Shown piece after piece: positions 1 to 6,686 of a stretch of DNA of 7,552 nucleotides (positions are counted from its first letter, which is position 1; every line of letters begins with the position of its first letter). Location of the stretch: NCBI GenBank assembly GCA_913050305.1, contig CAJXAS010000089.1, positions 1-7,552 on the forward strand. The letters are read 5' to 3'. Both the position numbers and the translations under genes were made by a program. The notes under the pieces were generated by a model that saw only the letters and a program-made list of their open reading frames with translations, was not told the DNA's origin and made no database searches. Origin of the DNA: an uncultured Polaribacter sp. GTDB lineage: Bacteria > Bacteroidota > Bacteroidia > Flavobacteriales > Flavobacteriaceae.

Positions 1-204
1 TTTGAATATGGTGCACCACCGCATGGAGGTTTGGCTTTTGGGTTGGATAGATTGGTTGCTATTTTAGGCGGACAAGAAACGATTAGAGATTTTATTGCGT
101 TTCCAAAAAATAATTCTGGACGAGATGTAATGATCGATGCGCCTGCCTTTATAGATGATACGCAATTAAAAGAATTAAGCTTGAAATTAGATATTCAAGA
201 ATAG
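1..204 (+). CDS. aspS: Aspartyl-tRNA synthetase, C-terminal 67 residues (5' truncated by window)
   Basis: This is the 3' end of a gene open from base 1 to a TAG at 202-204. Its product charges tRNA-Asp (possibly also tRNA-Asn) with aspartate using ATP in the cytosol. The visible part contains class II synthetase motif 3 as GLAFGLDRL at residues 11-19 of the fragment, whose arginine contacts ATP. It is followed by the IRDFIAFPKN segment and a DAPAFIDDTQLKEL tail, both typical of bacterial AspRS C-termini. The rest of the catalytic domain, the anticodon-binding domain and the start lie outside the window. An intrinsic terminator follows 21 nt after the stop, so the gene is probably transcribed separately from the downstream ClC operon. 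The identification rests on strong recognition of the motif 3 region. Confidence 0.95.
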   Translation, partial: FEYGAPPHGGLAFGLDRLVAILGGQETIRDFIAFPKNNSGRDVMIDAPAFIDDTQLKELSLKLDIQE

Positions 205-225
205 AAATTACTTTTTTAAACATTT

Positions 226-264
226 AGACTTCACATGTTTGTAAAATTTGTGAGGTCTTTTTTT
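226..264 (+). terminator. Intrinsic terminator of aspS
   Basis: The stem GACTTCACA (227-235) pairs with TGTGAGGTC (249-257) with one G-T wobble, and A226-T258 can extend it. The loop is 13 nt. A run of seven T follows at 258-264. It lies 21 nt after the aspS stop and before the next start at 292, as expected for a rho-independent terminator. Confidence 0.85.
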
Positions 265-279
265 ATCTAATTTTTTTAG

Positions 280-287
280 TACTTTTA
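280..287 (+). promoter_or_regulatory. Possible -7 box for the DUF6503-ClC operon
   Basis: TACTTTTA is one mismatch from the Bacteroidota -7 consensus TAnnTTTG and ends 4 nt before the ATG at 292. If it is used, the transcript would be essentially leaderless. An alternative is TTTG at 247-250 with TAATTTTT at 268-275 (17-nt spacer), which would overlap the aspS terminator. AT-rich sequence makes chance matches common, so this is tentative. Confidence 0.25.
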
Positions 288-291
288 AACT

Positions 292-999
292 ATGAAAAAT
301 ACCATCCTACTTTTAGTATTGTTTATTTCAGTTGCTGCATTTGCTCAAAAAATTACAGGAGACGAACTTTTAGAAAAGTCAATTAACTTTCATGACCCAA
401 CTGGAAATTGGGATACGTTTCATGGCGAACTTATTGTTACTATGGAAACACCAAAAGGAGCTCAAAGAAAAAGTAGCATACAAATACATCTTCCGAAGCA
501 GTATTTTTCAGTAGAAACTGCAAGAGACAGTATCGTGACAAAACAGATTGTACATAAAGAAGTTTGTAGTTTTGCCATTAATGGAATCACAAATCTATCT
601 GAGGAATTAATAGAGAAATATAGTTTGAATTGTAAACGTGCAAAGATGTTTAAAAACTATTATACCTATTTGTACGGCTTACCAATGAAATTAAAGGATA
701 AAGGCACTATTGTTGATCAAACAGTAACAACTAAAACTTTTAAAGGAAAGGAATATTTGGTTTTAAAAGTGAACTATTCTAAGGAAGTAGGTAAAGATAC
801 TTGGTACTTTTATTTTGATCCAAAAACATATGCTATGGAAGTGTATCAGTTTTTTAAAGAAGTAAAAAATAGTGGAGAATATATTTTACTATCAGGTTTA
901 GAAACTATTAATAATATTAAGATGCCTAAAAATAGAGCTTGGTATTATAATAAAGATGATGGTTATTTAGGAACAGATATATTGTCATTAAAGAAATAA
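292..999 (+). CDS. Secreted DUF6503 family protein
   Basis: This 235-residue protein has a clear Sec signal peptide: MKN, a hydrophobic core at residues 4-16 and an AFA-Q cleavage site after residue 18. No lipobox cysteine is present, so a soluble periplasmic location is more likely than a lipoprotein. The mature part is rich in beta-strand-type sequence and resembles the DUF6503 family of Flavobacteriaceae. Family-like segments are the HDPTGNW stretch at 34-40, LPKQYF at 67-72, a long aromatic block at 122-135 (YYTYLYGLPMKLKD) and the C-terminal RAWYYNKDD. Cys92 and Cys114 could form a disulfide. The family has no established function; a fold related to LolA-like periplasmic lipid-binding proteins is my inference only. 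The gene opens a three-gene operon and ends 6 nt before the ClC start, which suggests co-translation and possibly a linked role. Confidence 0.8.
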   Translation: MKNTILLLVLFISVAAFAQKITGDELLEKSINFHDPTGNWDTFHGELIVTMETPKGAQRKSSIQIHLPKQYFSVETARDSIVTKQIVHKEVCSFAINGITNLSEELIEKYSLNCKRAKMFKNYYTYLYGLPMKLKDKGTIVDQTVTTKTFKGKEYLVLKVNYSKEVGKDTWYFYFDPKTYAMEVYQFFKEVKNSGEYILLSGLETINNIKMPKNRAWYYNKDDGYLGTDILSLKK

Positions 1000-1005
1000 T
1001 TATAA

Positions 1006-2790
1006 ATGCCAACAACAAAAAAAATATACAAAAATATATTAATTTGGAGATATAAGTACATCTCTCAGCGTCAGTTTATTTATATTTTAAGTATTCTGGT
1101 TGGTTTTTTATCTGGGGTTGCAGCACTTATTTTAAAAAATTTAACACACTTTTTCCAACACCTTTTAGAAGGTAATTTAGTGCGCTATTATCACAATGCC
1201 TTTTACTTTGTATTCCCTATAATAGGACTTACTATTGTTTATTTTATTATAAAATTTATTATAAGAGAAAAAGTAGATCATGGGATTCCATCTACACTTT
1301 TTGCTATTTCTAAGCGCAAAGGAATTATAAAACGTAAAAAAATGTTTGCATCTATATTAACGGCCCCCATAACTGTAGGTTTTGGTGGTTCTGTTGGTTT
1401 AGAGGGCCCAACCGTGGCAACAGGTGCAGCAATAAGTTCTAACATTGCGCGCTTATTTCACTTGAATCAAACTACTAGAAGTTTATTAATTGGTTGTGCT
1501 GCTGCTGGTGCATTATCTTCTATCTTTAAGGCGCCCATTGCTGCAATTATTTTTGCTATTGAAGTATTTAGTTTAGACTTAACAATTGCGTCTATGTTGC
1601 CGTTGCTTTTAGCATCATTATCAGCTATAATTACCTCACATTTTTTCTTTGGGTCAGATGTCTTACTTCCTTTTAAATCAGTAGCTATTTTCTCAATAAA
1701 AGAGGTTCCTTTTTATATTATTTTAGGAATAGTAACTGGTTTAACTTCTATCTATTTTACAGAAGTATATGATAGGATTCAGAAATTTTTCGATAAAATA
1801 GATTCGCCAATAAAACGCATGCTAATTGGCGGAACAGGTTTAGGTATTTTGATTTATTTTATTCCGCCTTTATACGGTGAAGGCTTTGAGGTTATTAATA
1901 ATTTAATAGCCGGAAACCCTGAGGAAGCCTTAAAAAATAATTTTATGCATTTAGATTTAACTAATGTTTGGATTGTTATCCTTTTACTAACGGGTTTGGT
2001 TTTTTTTAAAATTATAGCAAGTGCCTTGACCTTTGGTGCTGGCGGTGTTGGAGGTATTTTTGCACCAACTCTATTTATGGGAAGTATTTTAGGTAATGTG
2101 GTAGCAAAAATTATAAATAATACCGGACTTTCTACTATTTCTGAAAGTAACTTTACCTTAGTTGGTATGGCTGGTTTAATGGCGGCTGTTTTGCATGCAC
2201 CACTAACTGCAATATTTTTAATAGCAGAGGTTACTGGGGGTTATGGCCTTTTTATTCCGTTAATGATAACGGCTGCAATTTCTTATTCTCTTGCAAAATA
2301 TGTGCATCCTTATTCTGTGTATGCAATGGAACTAGGTAGAAAAGGAGAATTGATTACCCATGATAAAGACCATGCAGTTTTAACCTTAATGGAGATAGAT
2401 AAAGTTATAGAAAATAATTTTATCACTGTCTACGCTAATATGAGCTTGGGTGAAATGATAAAAGAAGCAGTGGTAAAATCGAACAGGAATATTTTTCCTG
2501 TAGTAGATCAAGAAAGTAATAGGCTATTGGGTATTATTTTGTTAGATGATATTAGATCTATTATGTTTGACCAGACCTTATATAATAAAGTAATTGCAAG
2601 AGAAGTAATGCAAAAACCACCAGAAGTTATAGTTGTTGGAAAAGACAGAATGACAGATGTTATGAAGAAGTTTCAAAAAAGTGGCGCATGGAATTTACCA
2701 GTTATTGAAAATAATAAATACATTGGTTTTATTTCTAAGTCTAAGTTGTTAACAGCTTATAGAAATAAATTAATCGAAGTTACTAGTTAA
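1006..2790 (+). CDS. ClC-family chloride channel/transporter with C-terminal CBS pair
   Basis: This 594-residue inner-membrane protein moves chloride or a related anion, either as a Cl-/H+ antiporter or as a channel. Helices span about residues 25-445. The three ClC signature stretches are present: HGIP (92-95), GLEGP (131-135) with the gating glutamate E133, and GGVGGIFAP (346-354). Y439 in HPYSVYA fits the central tyrosine of E. coli ClC (Tyr445). Two CBS domains follow at about 467-520 and 534-590; in other ClC proteins these bind adenine nucleotides and regulate transport. Two positions are unusual against E. coli ClC: the central serine of GSGIP is His92, and the internal proton glutamate (E203 there) is Val187, as in vertebrate ClC channels. 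The ATG lies 6 nt after the upstream stop, and the next gene starts 15 nt downstream, so this is the middle gene of an operon. Family assignment is secure; transport mechanism is not. Confidence 0.95.
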   Translation: MPTTKKIYKNILIWRYKYISQRQFIYILSILVGFLSGVAALILKNLTHFFQHLLEGNLVRYYHNAFYFVFPIIGLTIVYFIIKFIIREKVDHGIPSTLFAISKRKGIIKRKKMFASILTAPITVGFGGSVGLEGPTVATGAAISSNIARLFHLNQTTRSLLIGCAAAGALSSIFKAPIAAIIFAIEVFSLDLTIASMLPLLLASLSAIITSHFFFGSDVLLPFKSVAIFSIKEVPFYIILGIVTGLTSIYFTEVYDRIQKFFDKIDSPIKRMLIGGTGLGILIYFIPPLYGEGFEVINNLIAGNPEEALKNNFMHLDLTNVWIVILLLTGLVFFKIIASALTFGAGGVGGIFAPTLFMGSILGNVVAKIINNTGLSTISESNFTLVGMAGLMAAVLHAPLTAIFLIAEVTGGYGLFIPLMITAAISYSLAKYVHPYSVYAMELGRKGELITHDKDHAVLTLMEIDKVIENNFITVYANMSLGEMIKEAVVKSNRNIFPVVDQESNRLLGIILLDDIRSIMFDQTLYNKVIAREVMQKPPEVIVVGKDRMTDVMKKFQKSGAWNLPVIENNKYIGFISKSKLLTAYRNKLIEVTS

Positions 2791-2805
2791 AGAAAATAAA
2801 TTAAA

Positions 2806-3417
2806 ATGAGAGCAAACAATTTTACTCAAAACATGTTAAAGAAGTCTAACGCCGAGTTAGAAAATATTTTAGAAGATAAAAAGATGTATACAGATGAGGC
2901 GATACAAGCAGTAATTTGGGAGTTAGAAAATAGAAATATCATTGAAAAAGGCTCCATTACTCAAAATCCAGTTATTTTTGAAAAAGATGTTTTAATCGAA
3001 GAAAAAGAATTAGATAAAGCTCATCGTGAGGCTTCATCTGAGGTAACGGTTTCCCCAATTTTATATTCAAAAAGAGCAATACAGGGATTTACTATCTTTT
3101 TTAGCACCTTATTTGGTGCTGTTTTATTAATGAGTAATTTAAAAAAAATGAACAAACCAAAGGCAAGAGTTGAAGTGCTTGTTTTCGGGATTTCCTATAC
3201 CTTTCTAACCATTATACTTTTAGATTACCTTCCAAAAACATTTTTTCTAACAATACTTTTCAACTTAGTTGGGTATGCTGTTTTAGTGGAATATTTTTGG
3301 AATAAAAATTTGGGGAAAGAGCTACAGCACCAAAAGAAGCAAATTTCTAAGCCATTAATTATTTCATTTGCAATTTTAGTGCTTTTGGTACTTCTTCAAT
3401 TTTACATAGTACCTTAG
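2806..3417 (+). CDS. Uncharacterised four-helix membrane protein with charged N-terminal domain
   Basis: I do not recognise a named family for this 203-residue protein. Residues 8-45 form a predicted helical segment (LKKSNAELENILEDKKMYTD followed by an AIQAVIWELENRN stretch). This resembles a short cytosolic motif seen at the N-terminus of many flavobacterial membrane proteins, in which helices flank a Y-x-x-E/D-A-I turn. An acidic linker at 60-80 leads to four hydrophobic segments at about 90-110, 122-141, 144-162 and 183-201, separated by lysine-rich loops. This suggests an inner-membrane protein with its N-terminal domain in the cytosol. It starts 15 nt after the ClC stop with an A-rich leader (AAATTAAA), so it is probably the third gene of the ClC operon. 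No catalytic motif is visible. A role as an accessory to the ClC protein is only inferred from position. Confidence 0.75.
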   Translation: MRANNFTQNMLKKSNAELENILEDKKMYTDEAIQAVIWELENRNIIEKGSITQNPVIFEKDVLIEEKELDKAHREASSEVTVSPILYSKRAIQGFTIFFSTLFGAVLLMSNLKKMNKPKARVEVLVFGISYTFLTIILLDYLPKTFFLTILFNLVGYAVLVEYFWNKNLGKELQHQKKQISKPLIISFAILVLLVLLQFYIVP

Positions 3418-3441
3418 GGTAATAGAAAGATTTAAAACCCA

Positions 3442-3975
3442 TTAAGAACCCCATTTTTCTTTAAGAGGAATTAATTCTTTCTGAGACTTTATAGCAGGCT
3501 TTTGATTTACAATGCCTGTTTTTAAACAGGTGTAAAGTAAAAAAATAATTTCTAAATCCTCGGAATTTAAAAGTAAAATGTTGCTGGTGTTTTCTTCAAA
3601 AGATTCAGCAAAAGCATCATTTATTTCTGCTATTTTAATCCCGTTTTTAAAAATCGATTGCTTTTGAAAATAATGAATTTGAACCTCATAAAAATCGTTA
3701 CCTAATTGCAATTTAAAAACAGAATTTGTAGTATTACTAGAAATCAAAACAAGACTTTCTTTATTTTTAGGTGAAATATTATAAGACATTCTCCATTTCC
3801 AAAACTTAAATTTTTTAGCAATGGTGTATATAATTTCATTATCTAAATTATAAATTTCAGAAGTAGTTTTCCCAAACTCTAAAAACCAACTTGCTTTATA
3901 TTGCAGCGCATCTAAATTATTATAAGCCTTTAAATTATTGTTAGAATGGTCTATTTTATAATTTATTTTTTCCAT
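3442..3975 (-). CDS. Hypothetical protein, possible LOR/tubby-like beta fold
   Basis: This encodes 177 residues with no signal peptide and no convincing membrane helix, so it is probably cytosolic. I cannot name its family. The pattern is a series of short amphipathic beta strands: IYNLDNEIIYTIAKK (41-55), WRMSYNISPKN (61-71), SVFKLQLGNDFYEVQIHYF (85-103) and NGIKIAEIND (111-120). A hydrophobic helix at about 139-153 (EDLEIIFLLYTCLKT) follows. This order of strand pairs around a late hydrophobic helix recalls the LURP-one/tubby C-terminal fold of scramblase-like proteins, but that is a weak inference from pattern alone. The gene converges on the ClC operon with 24 nt between the two stops, and no clean terminator lies there. 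It diverges from the 79-residue membrane protein gene across 45 bp, so its own promoter probably overlaps that of its neighbour. Confidence 0.7.
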   Translation of the reverse strand: MEKINYKIDHSNNNLKAYNNLDALQYKASWFLEFGKTTSEIYNLDNEIIYTIAKKFKFWKWRMSYNISPKNKESLVLISSNTTNSVFKLQLGNDFYEVQIHYFQKQSIFKNGIKIAEINDAFAESFEENTSNILLLNSEDLEIIFLLYTCLKTGIVNQKPAIKSQKELIPLKEKWGS

Positions 3976-3991
3976 AGTATTTATAAAAAAT

Positions 3992-4019
3992 TAAAGATAT
4001 AACTTTTGTAGTTTTGCAA
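3992..4019 (-). promoter_or_regulatory. Probable promoter of the 177-residue gene
   Basis: Read on the minus strand, TTG at 4019-4017 is followed by a 17-nt spacer and TATCTTTA at 3999-3992. This is close to the Bacteroidota consensus (TTG, about 17-23 nt, TAnnTTTG). The box ends 16 nt before the ATG at 3975. It overlaps the plus-strand box at 4009-4016. Confidence 0.4.
4009..4016 (+). promoter_or_regulatory. -7 promoter box of the 79-residue gene
   Basis: TAGTTTTG matches TAnnTTTG exactly and is followed by CA, as often seen in flavobacterial promoters. It ends 4 nt before the ATG at 4021, so transcription would start at or next to the start codon, giving a leaderless mRNA. No good TTG -33 element is visible at the usual distance. 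Confidence 0.5.
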
Positions 4020-4020
4020 T

Positions 4021-4260
4021 ATGAAATTAGCGTTAAAAATAATGTTTATTGTCTTTTTAGTTTGGATGGCAGTAGGAGCGTATTTAGTAAATACAGAGCA
4101 TGAAAAAGCACAGATTGTAATGGGTTTAGGTATTTTATATCTCGCATTTTTATTTATGCCTTTCTTTATTTATTATAGATATAGAGACGGTAAATACAAG
4201 AAATATATTTTAAATGATCAAAAGTTAAGAGATGCTTTTAGTCAGCAAGCCAAGAAGTAG
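4021..4260 (+). CDS. Small two-helix membrane protein
   Basis: This 79-residue protein has two hydrophobic helices, at about 6-23 and 32-52. They are joined by a short polar loop (NTEHEKAQ), and a basic tail follows (YYRYRDGKYKKY, then a charged C-terminus). By the positive-inside rule both ends face the cytosol, forming a hairpin in the inner membrane. I do not recognise a family and no functional residue stands out. The ATG follows an exact -7 box by only 4 nt, and the first codons (MKLALK) make this start convincing. The gene lies 89 bp upstream of hflX in the same direction. Because hflX appears to have its own promoter, co-transcription is possible but not required. No terminator hairpin is visible between them. 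Confidence 0.75.
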   Translation: MKLALKIMFIVFLVWMAVGAYLVNTEHEKAQIVMGLGILYLAFLFMPFFIYYRYRDGKYKKYILNDQKLRDAFSQQAKK

Positions 4261-4335
4261 TTATTATTTTTATTATTCATTTTACCTTTAGTATTTGTTA
4301 CCGCCGTTTTATGTCTCAAAGAGAAGAATAGTTCG

Positions 4336-4343
4336 TACTTTTG
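4336..4343 (+). promoter_or_regulatory. -7 promoter box of hflX
   Basis: TACTTTTG matches TAnnTTTG exactly and ends 6 nt before the hflX ATG. A start site 4-7 nt downstream would fall on or just before the ATG, giving a leaderless or nearly leaderless message. The nearest TTTG upstream (4294-4297) is 38 nt away, too far for a normal -33 element, so that part of the promoter is not resolved. Confidence 0.5.
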
Positions 4344-4349
4344 TAGTCT

Positions 4350-5561
4350 ATGATAGACGCAAAAGAAGCAATTTCTGAAAAGGCAGTTTTAATTGGTGTA
4401 ATTACGCAACAACAGAATGAAACCCAGTCTGATGAGTATTTAGATGAGTTAGAGTTTTTAACATCTACCGCTGGTGGAGTTACCGTAAAACGCTTTGTTC
4501 AGAAGATGGAAAGACCAAATCCTAAAACTTTTTTAGGAGTTGGTAAGCTAGATGAAGTAAGAGCTTATATAGAGTCTAACGGAGTTGGTACCGCTATTTT
4601 TGATGACGAGTTATCACCAGCTCAAATAAGAAACATAGAAAAAGTTTTAGATTGTAAAATCTTAGACAGAACCAATTTAATCTTAGATATTTTTGCACAA
4701 AGAGCACAGACTAGCTCAGCAAAAACACAAGTAGAGCTGGCACAATGTCAATATCTATTGCCTCGTTTAACAAGACTTTGGACACACCTTGACAAACAAA
4801 AAGGGGGTATTGGAATGCGTGGACCTGGTGAAACAGAAATAGAAACAGATAGACGTATTATTCGTGATAAAATAGACCTTCTAAAAAAGAAATTAAAGAC
4901 CATTGATAAACAAATGGCTGTTCAGCGAAAAAATCGCGGTAAAATGGTACGTGTTGCCTTAGTTGGTTATACCAATGTTGGGAAATCTACCTTGATGAAC
5001 GTAATTAGTAAAAGTGATGTTTTTGCTGAAAACAAATTATTTGCAACTTTAGATACAACGGTTAGAAAAGTAGTTATTAAGAACATTCCGTTTTTAATGA
5101 CAGACACTGTAGGTTTTATTAGAAAACTACCAACACAATTAGTAGAATCTTTTAAATCTACCCTAGATGAGGTTAGAGAAGCAGATTTATTATTGCACGT
5201 TGTAGATATTTCACATCCAAATTTTGAAGATCATATTGCTTCTGTAAACGGAGTTTTAGCTGACATTAAATGTGCAGATAAAACAACTGTAATGGTTTTT
5301 AATAAGATTGACGCATATGCCCACGAAACCATAGAGGAAGATGATATTGTTACAGAAAGAAGTAAAATACATTATACGCTAGAAGATTGGCAAAAAACTT
5401 GGATGAATGATAAAAATGAAACTTCTATTTTTATTTCTGCTTTAAATAAAGAAAATTTAGAAGAGTTTAAGGAAACAGCATATAATGAAGTGAAGAAAAT
5501 TCACATCGAACGTTTTCCTTATAACAACTTTTTATATGATGAATATAAAGAAGAGGAATAG
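4350..5561 (+). CDS. hflX: GTPase HflX
   Basis: This 403-residue cytosolic GTPase binds the 50S subunit and splits stalled or stress-inactivated ribosomes in the species where it has been studied. The N-terminal HflX domain covers about residues 10-120, with the FLGVGKLDEV stretch at 61-70. A coiled linker at about 165-195 is preceded by the family signature GGIGMRGPGETEIETDRR (152-169). The G domain starts near 200. Its motifs are G1 GYTNVGKST (206-214), G2 around T236-T237, G3 DTVG (252-255), G4 NKID (318-321) and G5 SAL (363-365), all intact. Length is normal for the family, and the short acidic tail (DEYKEEE) is unremarkable. The ATG fits the usual start of flavobacterial HflX and follows a -7 box by 6 nt. 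The gene converges on the DUF3078 pair and shares their bidirectional hairpin. Confidence 0.97.
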   Translation: MIDAKEAISEKAVLIGVITQQQNETQSDEYLDELEFLTSTAGGVTVKRFVQKMERPNPKTFLGVGKLDEVRAYIESNGVGTAIFDDELSPAQIRNIEKVLDCKILDRTNLILDIFAQRAQTSSAKTQVELAQCQYLLPRLTRLWTHLDKQKGGIGMRGPGETEIETDRRIIRDKIDLLKKKLKTIDKQMAVQRKNRGKMVRVALVGYTNVGKSTLMNVISKSDVFAENKLFATLDTTVRKVVIKNIPFLMTDTVGFIRKLPTQLVESFKSTLDEVREADLLLHVVDISHPNFEDHIASVNGVLADIKCADKTTVMVFNKIDAYAHETIEEDDIVTERSKIHYTLEDWQKTWMNDKNETSIFISALNKENLEEFKETAYNEVKKIHIERFPYNNFLYDEYKEEE

Positions 5562-5650
5562 ATTCCCTTCACTCTTTTTTAGATTGATAAAAGTTGTAGT
5601 ACTACTGTAATAGGACAGCTCCAATAATTGAGTATAAAAATGAAAATAAA

Positions 5651-5675
5651 AAACCTCAAGAATTTCTTGAGGTTT
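5651..5675 (-). terminator. Bidirectional intrinsic terminator between hflX and the DUF3078 genes
   Basis: AAACCTCAAG (5651-5660) pairs perfectly with CTTGAGGTTT (5666-5675) around a 5-nt loop. On the minus strand it lies 19 nt after the DUF3078 stop and runs into a T-rich tail (5650-5644), an excellent terminator. On the plus strand it lies 89 nt after the hflX stop. Its immediate plus-strand tail is only moderately T-rich (TTTAATAAATATTAA) before a poly-T run at 5688-5696, so it probably also stops hflX transcripts, less efficiently. The 5562-5650 stretch before it holds no gene. Confidence 0.88.
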
Positions 5676-5694
5676 AATAAATATTAATTTTTTT

Positions 5695-6633
5695 TTAAAG
5701 TGCGTAGCTCAAGCCAAACAACCAGTAAGATTGTAATTTATTATCTACAGTGCTAAATGTTGGTTGAGTTAAAGGAGCAGCTAAAGCGTTATTCAAGTTA
5801 ATAGCGTTGTTTAAAGCCTCTTGTTTGTTGTTTCTTAATCCAAGTTCAAAGCCTAAACCAAGCCCATTCCAGATTGTATAAGCAAAAGAATTTGTAAATG
5901 TCCAGTTAGATAAATCGCCATCTGAATAGCTTTGAAATATAGATAAGTTAGATTTTAAACTTAAACCTCCATATTTGTTTGTATAATCTGCAACTATTTT
6001 TGCACCTAAAGAAGAGTCAAAAGCACTACTAGCGTCACTAAAAACAAAATTGTAGTTACCAGGATGCATTACAACCACTAAATTGCTAGTTGGTGTCCAA
6101 GTTAAACCAGCACCAATATCCAAATATCCAGGATCATTAAAATTGTCTATAATTGTAGTTCTGTATTCGACTAAACCAGAAATTGCCCACTTTTTATTTA
6201 ACCTTCTACCATATAAAGAAGAAATTGTAAAAACGTCTGTAGCAGTCTCAAAACCTTCATCTCCGTCAACAGATTCATCATCTAATTTTACCCAACCAAG
6301 GTTAATTGTACCTGAGTTTCTCCAAAAGTATGTGTCTTCAATTAAATTAGCATAACCATTAATTGAAACACCAATATTTCCTGCAGACGCATTTGGAGCT
6401 GTTCTAGAATACCAATTATTGAAGCCAGATAAACTAGCGCCAATGGTACCAAAAGCACCTTTTTTCCAACCGGTAAGCGCATCAATTTTATCTTGTAAGC
6501 TATTTACTTCTCCTTGTAATTTTTCGATTTCCACCTTTTTAGGAGCTTGTTCTTTTTTTAATTCTTCCGCAGTTTGTGCGTTTATCGATAATCCTATAAA
6601 AGCAAAAAGTAATGACAGTGATATTTTTTTCAT
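5695..6633 (-). CDS. DUF3078 family outer-membrane beta-barrel protein with N-terminal coiled coil
   Basis: This encodes 312 residues. A signal peptide covers 1-19 (basic MKK, hydrophobic core, INA-Q site), so the protein is exported. Residues 21-55 form a helix with a perfect heptad series of hydrophobic positions I36, L39, V43, L46, I50 and L53, predicting a coiled coil in the periplasm. From about residue 58 the sequence alternates polar and hydrophobic residues, and the FNNW motif at 71-74 matches the SFSNW hallmark of DUF3078. Many aromatic residues and glycines follow, consistent with a beta-barrel in the outer membrane. The family is widespread in Bacteroidota but has no established function. 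A paralog lies 53 bp upstream on the same strand, and the genes may be co-transcribed. A weak -7 box on the minus strand (TACTTTTA, 6661-6654) could also give this gene its own transcript. The ATG at 6633 follows an A-rich leader. Confidence 0.85.
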   Translation of the reverse strand: MKKISLSLLFAFIGLSINAQTAEELKKEQAPKKVEIEKLQGEVNSLQDKIDALTGWKKGAFGTIGASLSGFNNWYSRTAPNASAGNIGVSINGYANLIEDTYFWRNSGTINLGWVKLDDESVDGDEGFETATDVFTISSLYGRRLNKKWAISGLVEYRTTIIDNFNDPGYLDIGAGLTWTPTSNLVVVMHPGNYNFVFSDASSAFDSSLGAKIVADYTNKYGGLSLKSNLSIFQSYSDGDLSNWTFTNSFAYTIWNGLGLGFELGLRNNKQEALNNAINLNNALAAPLTQPTFSTVDNKLQSYWLFGLSYAL

Positions 6634-6653
6634 TTTCGTTATTTTTTTACTTG

Positions 6654-6661
6654 TAAAAGTA
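6654..6661 (-). promoter_or_regulatory. Possible -7 box of the downstream DUF3078 gene
   Basis: On the minus strand TACTTTTA is one mismatch from TAnnTTTG and ends 20 nt before the ATG at 6633. The nearest TTG (6690-6688) is 26 nt upstream of the box, longer than the usual spacer, so the call is weak. Confidence 0.25.
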
Positions 6662-6686
6662 TTCTTTTTTTTAGATTAAAAATGTT

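Noticed and set aside
3417..3440. GGGT/ACCC hairpin between the convergent genes
   Set aside because: The stem is only 4 bp with a 16-nt loop and no T-run on either strand, too weak for a terminator.
5596..5605. Perfect 10-bp palindrome GTAGTACTAC after hflX
   Set aside because: It is short, has no loop or T-tract, and follows a stop codon, so there is no reason to call it an operator or terminator.
6083..6679. Plus-strand open frames at 6083-6355 and 6419-6679
   Set aside because: They lie antisense inside the DUF3078 gene, which has a signal peptide and family motif, and their translations show no recognisable domain.
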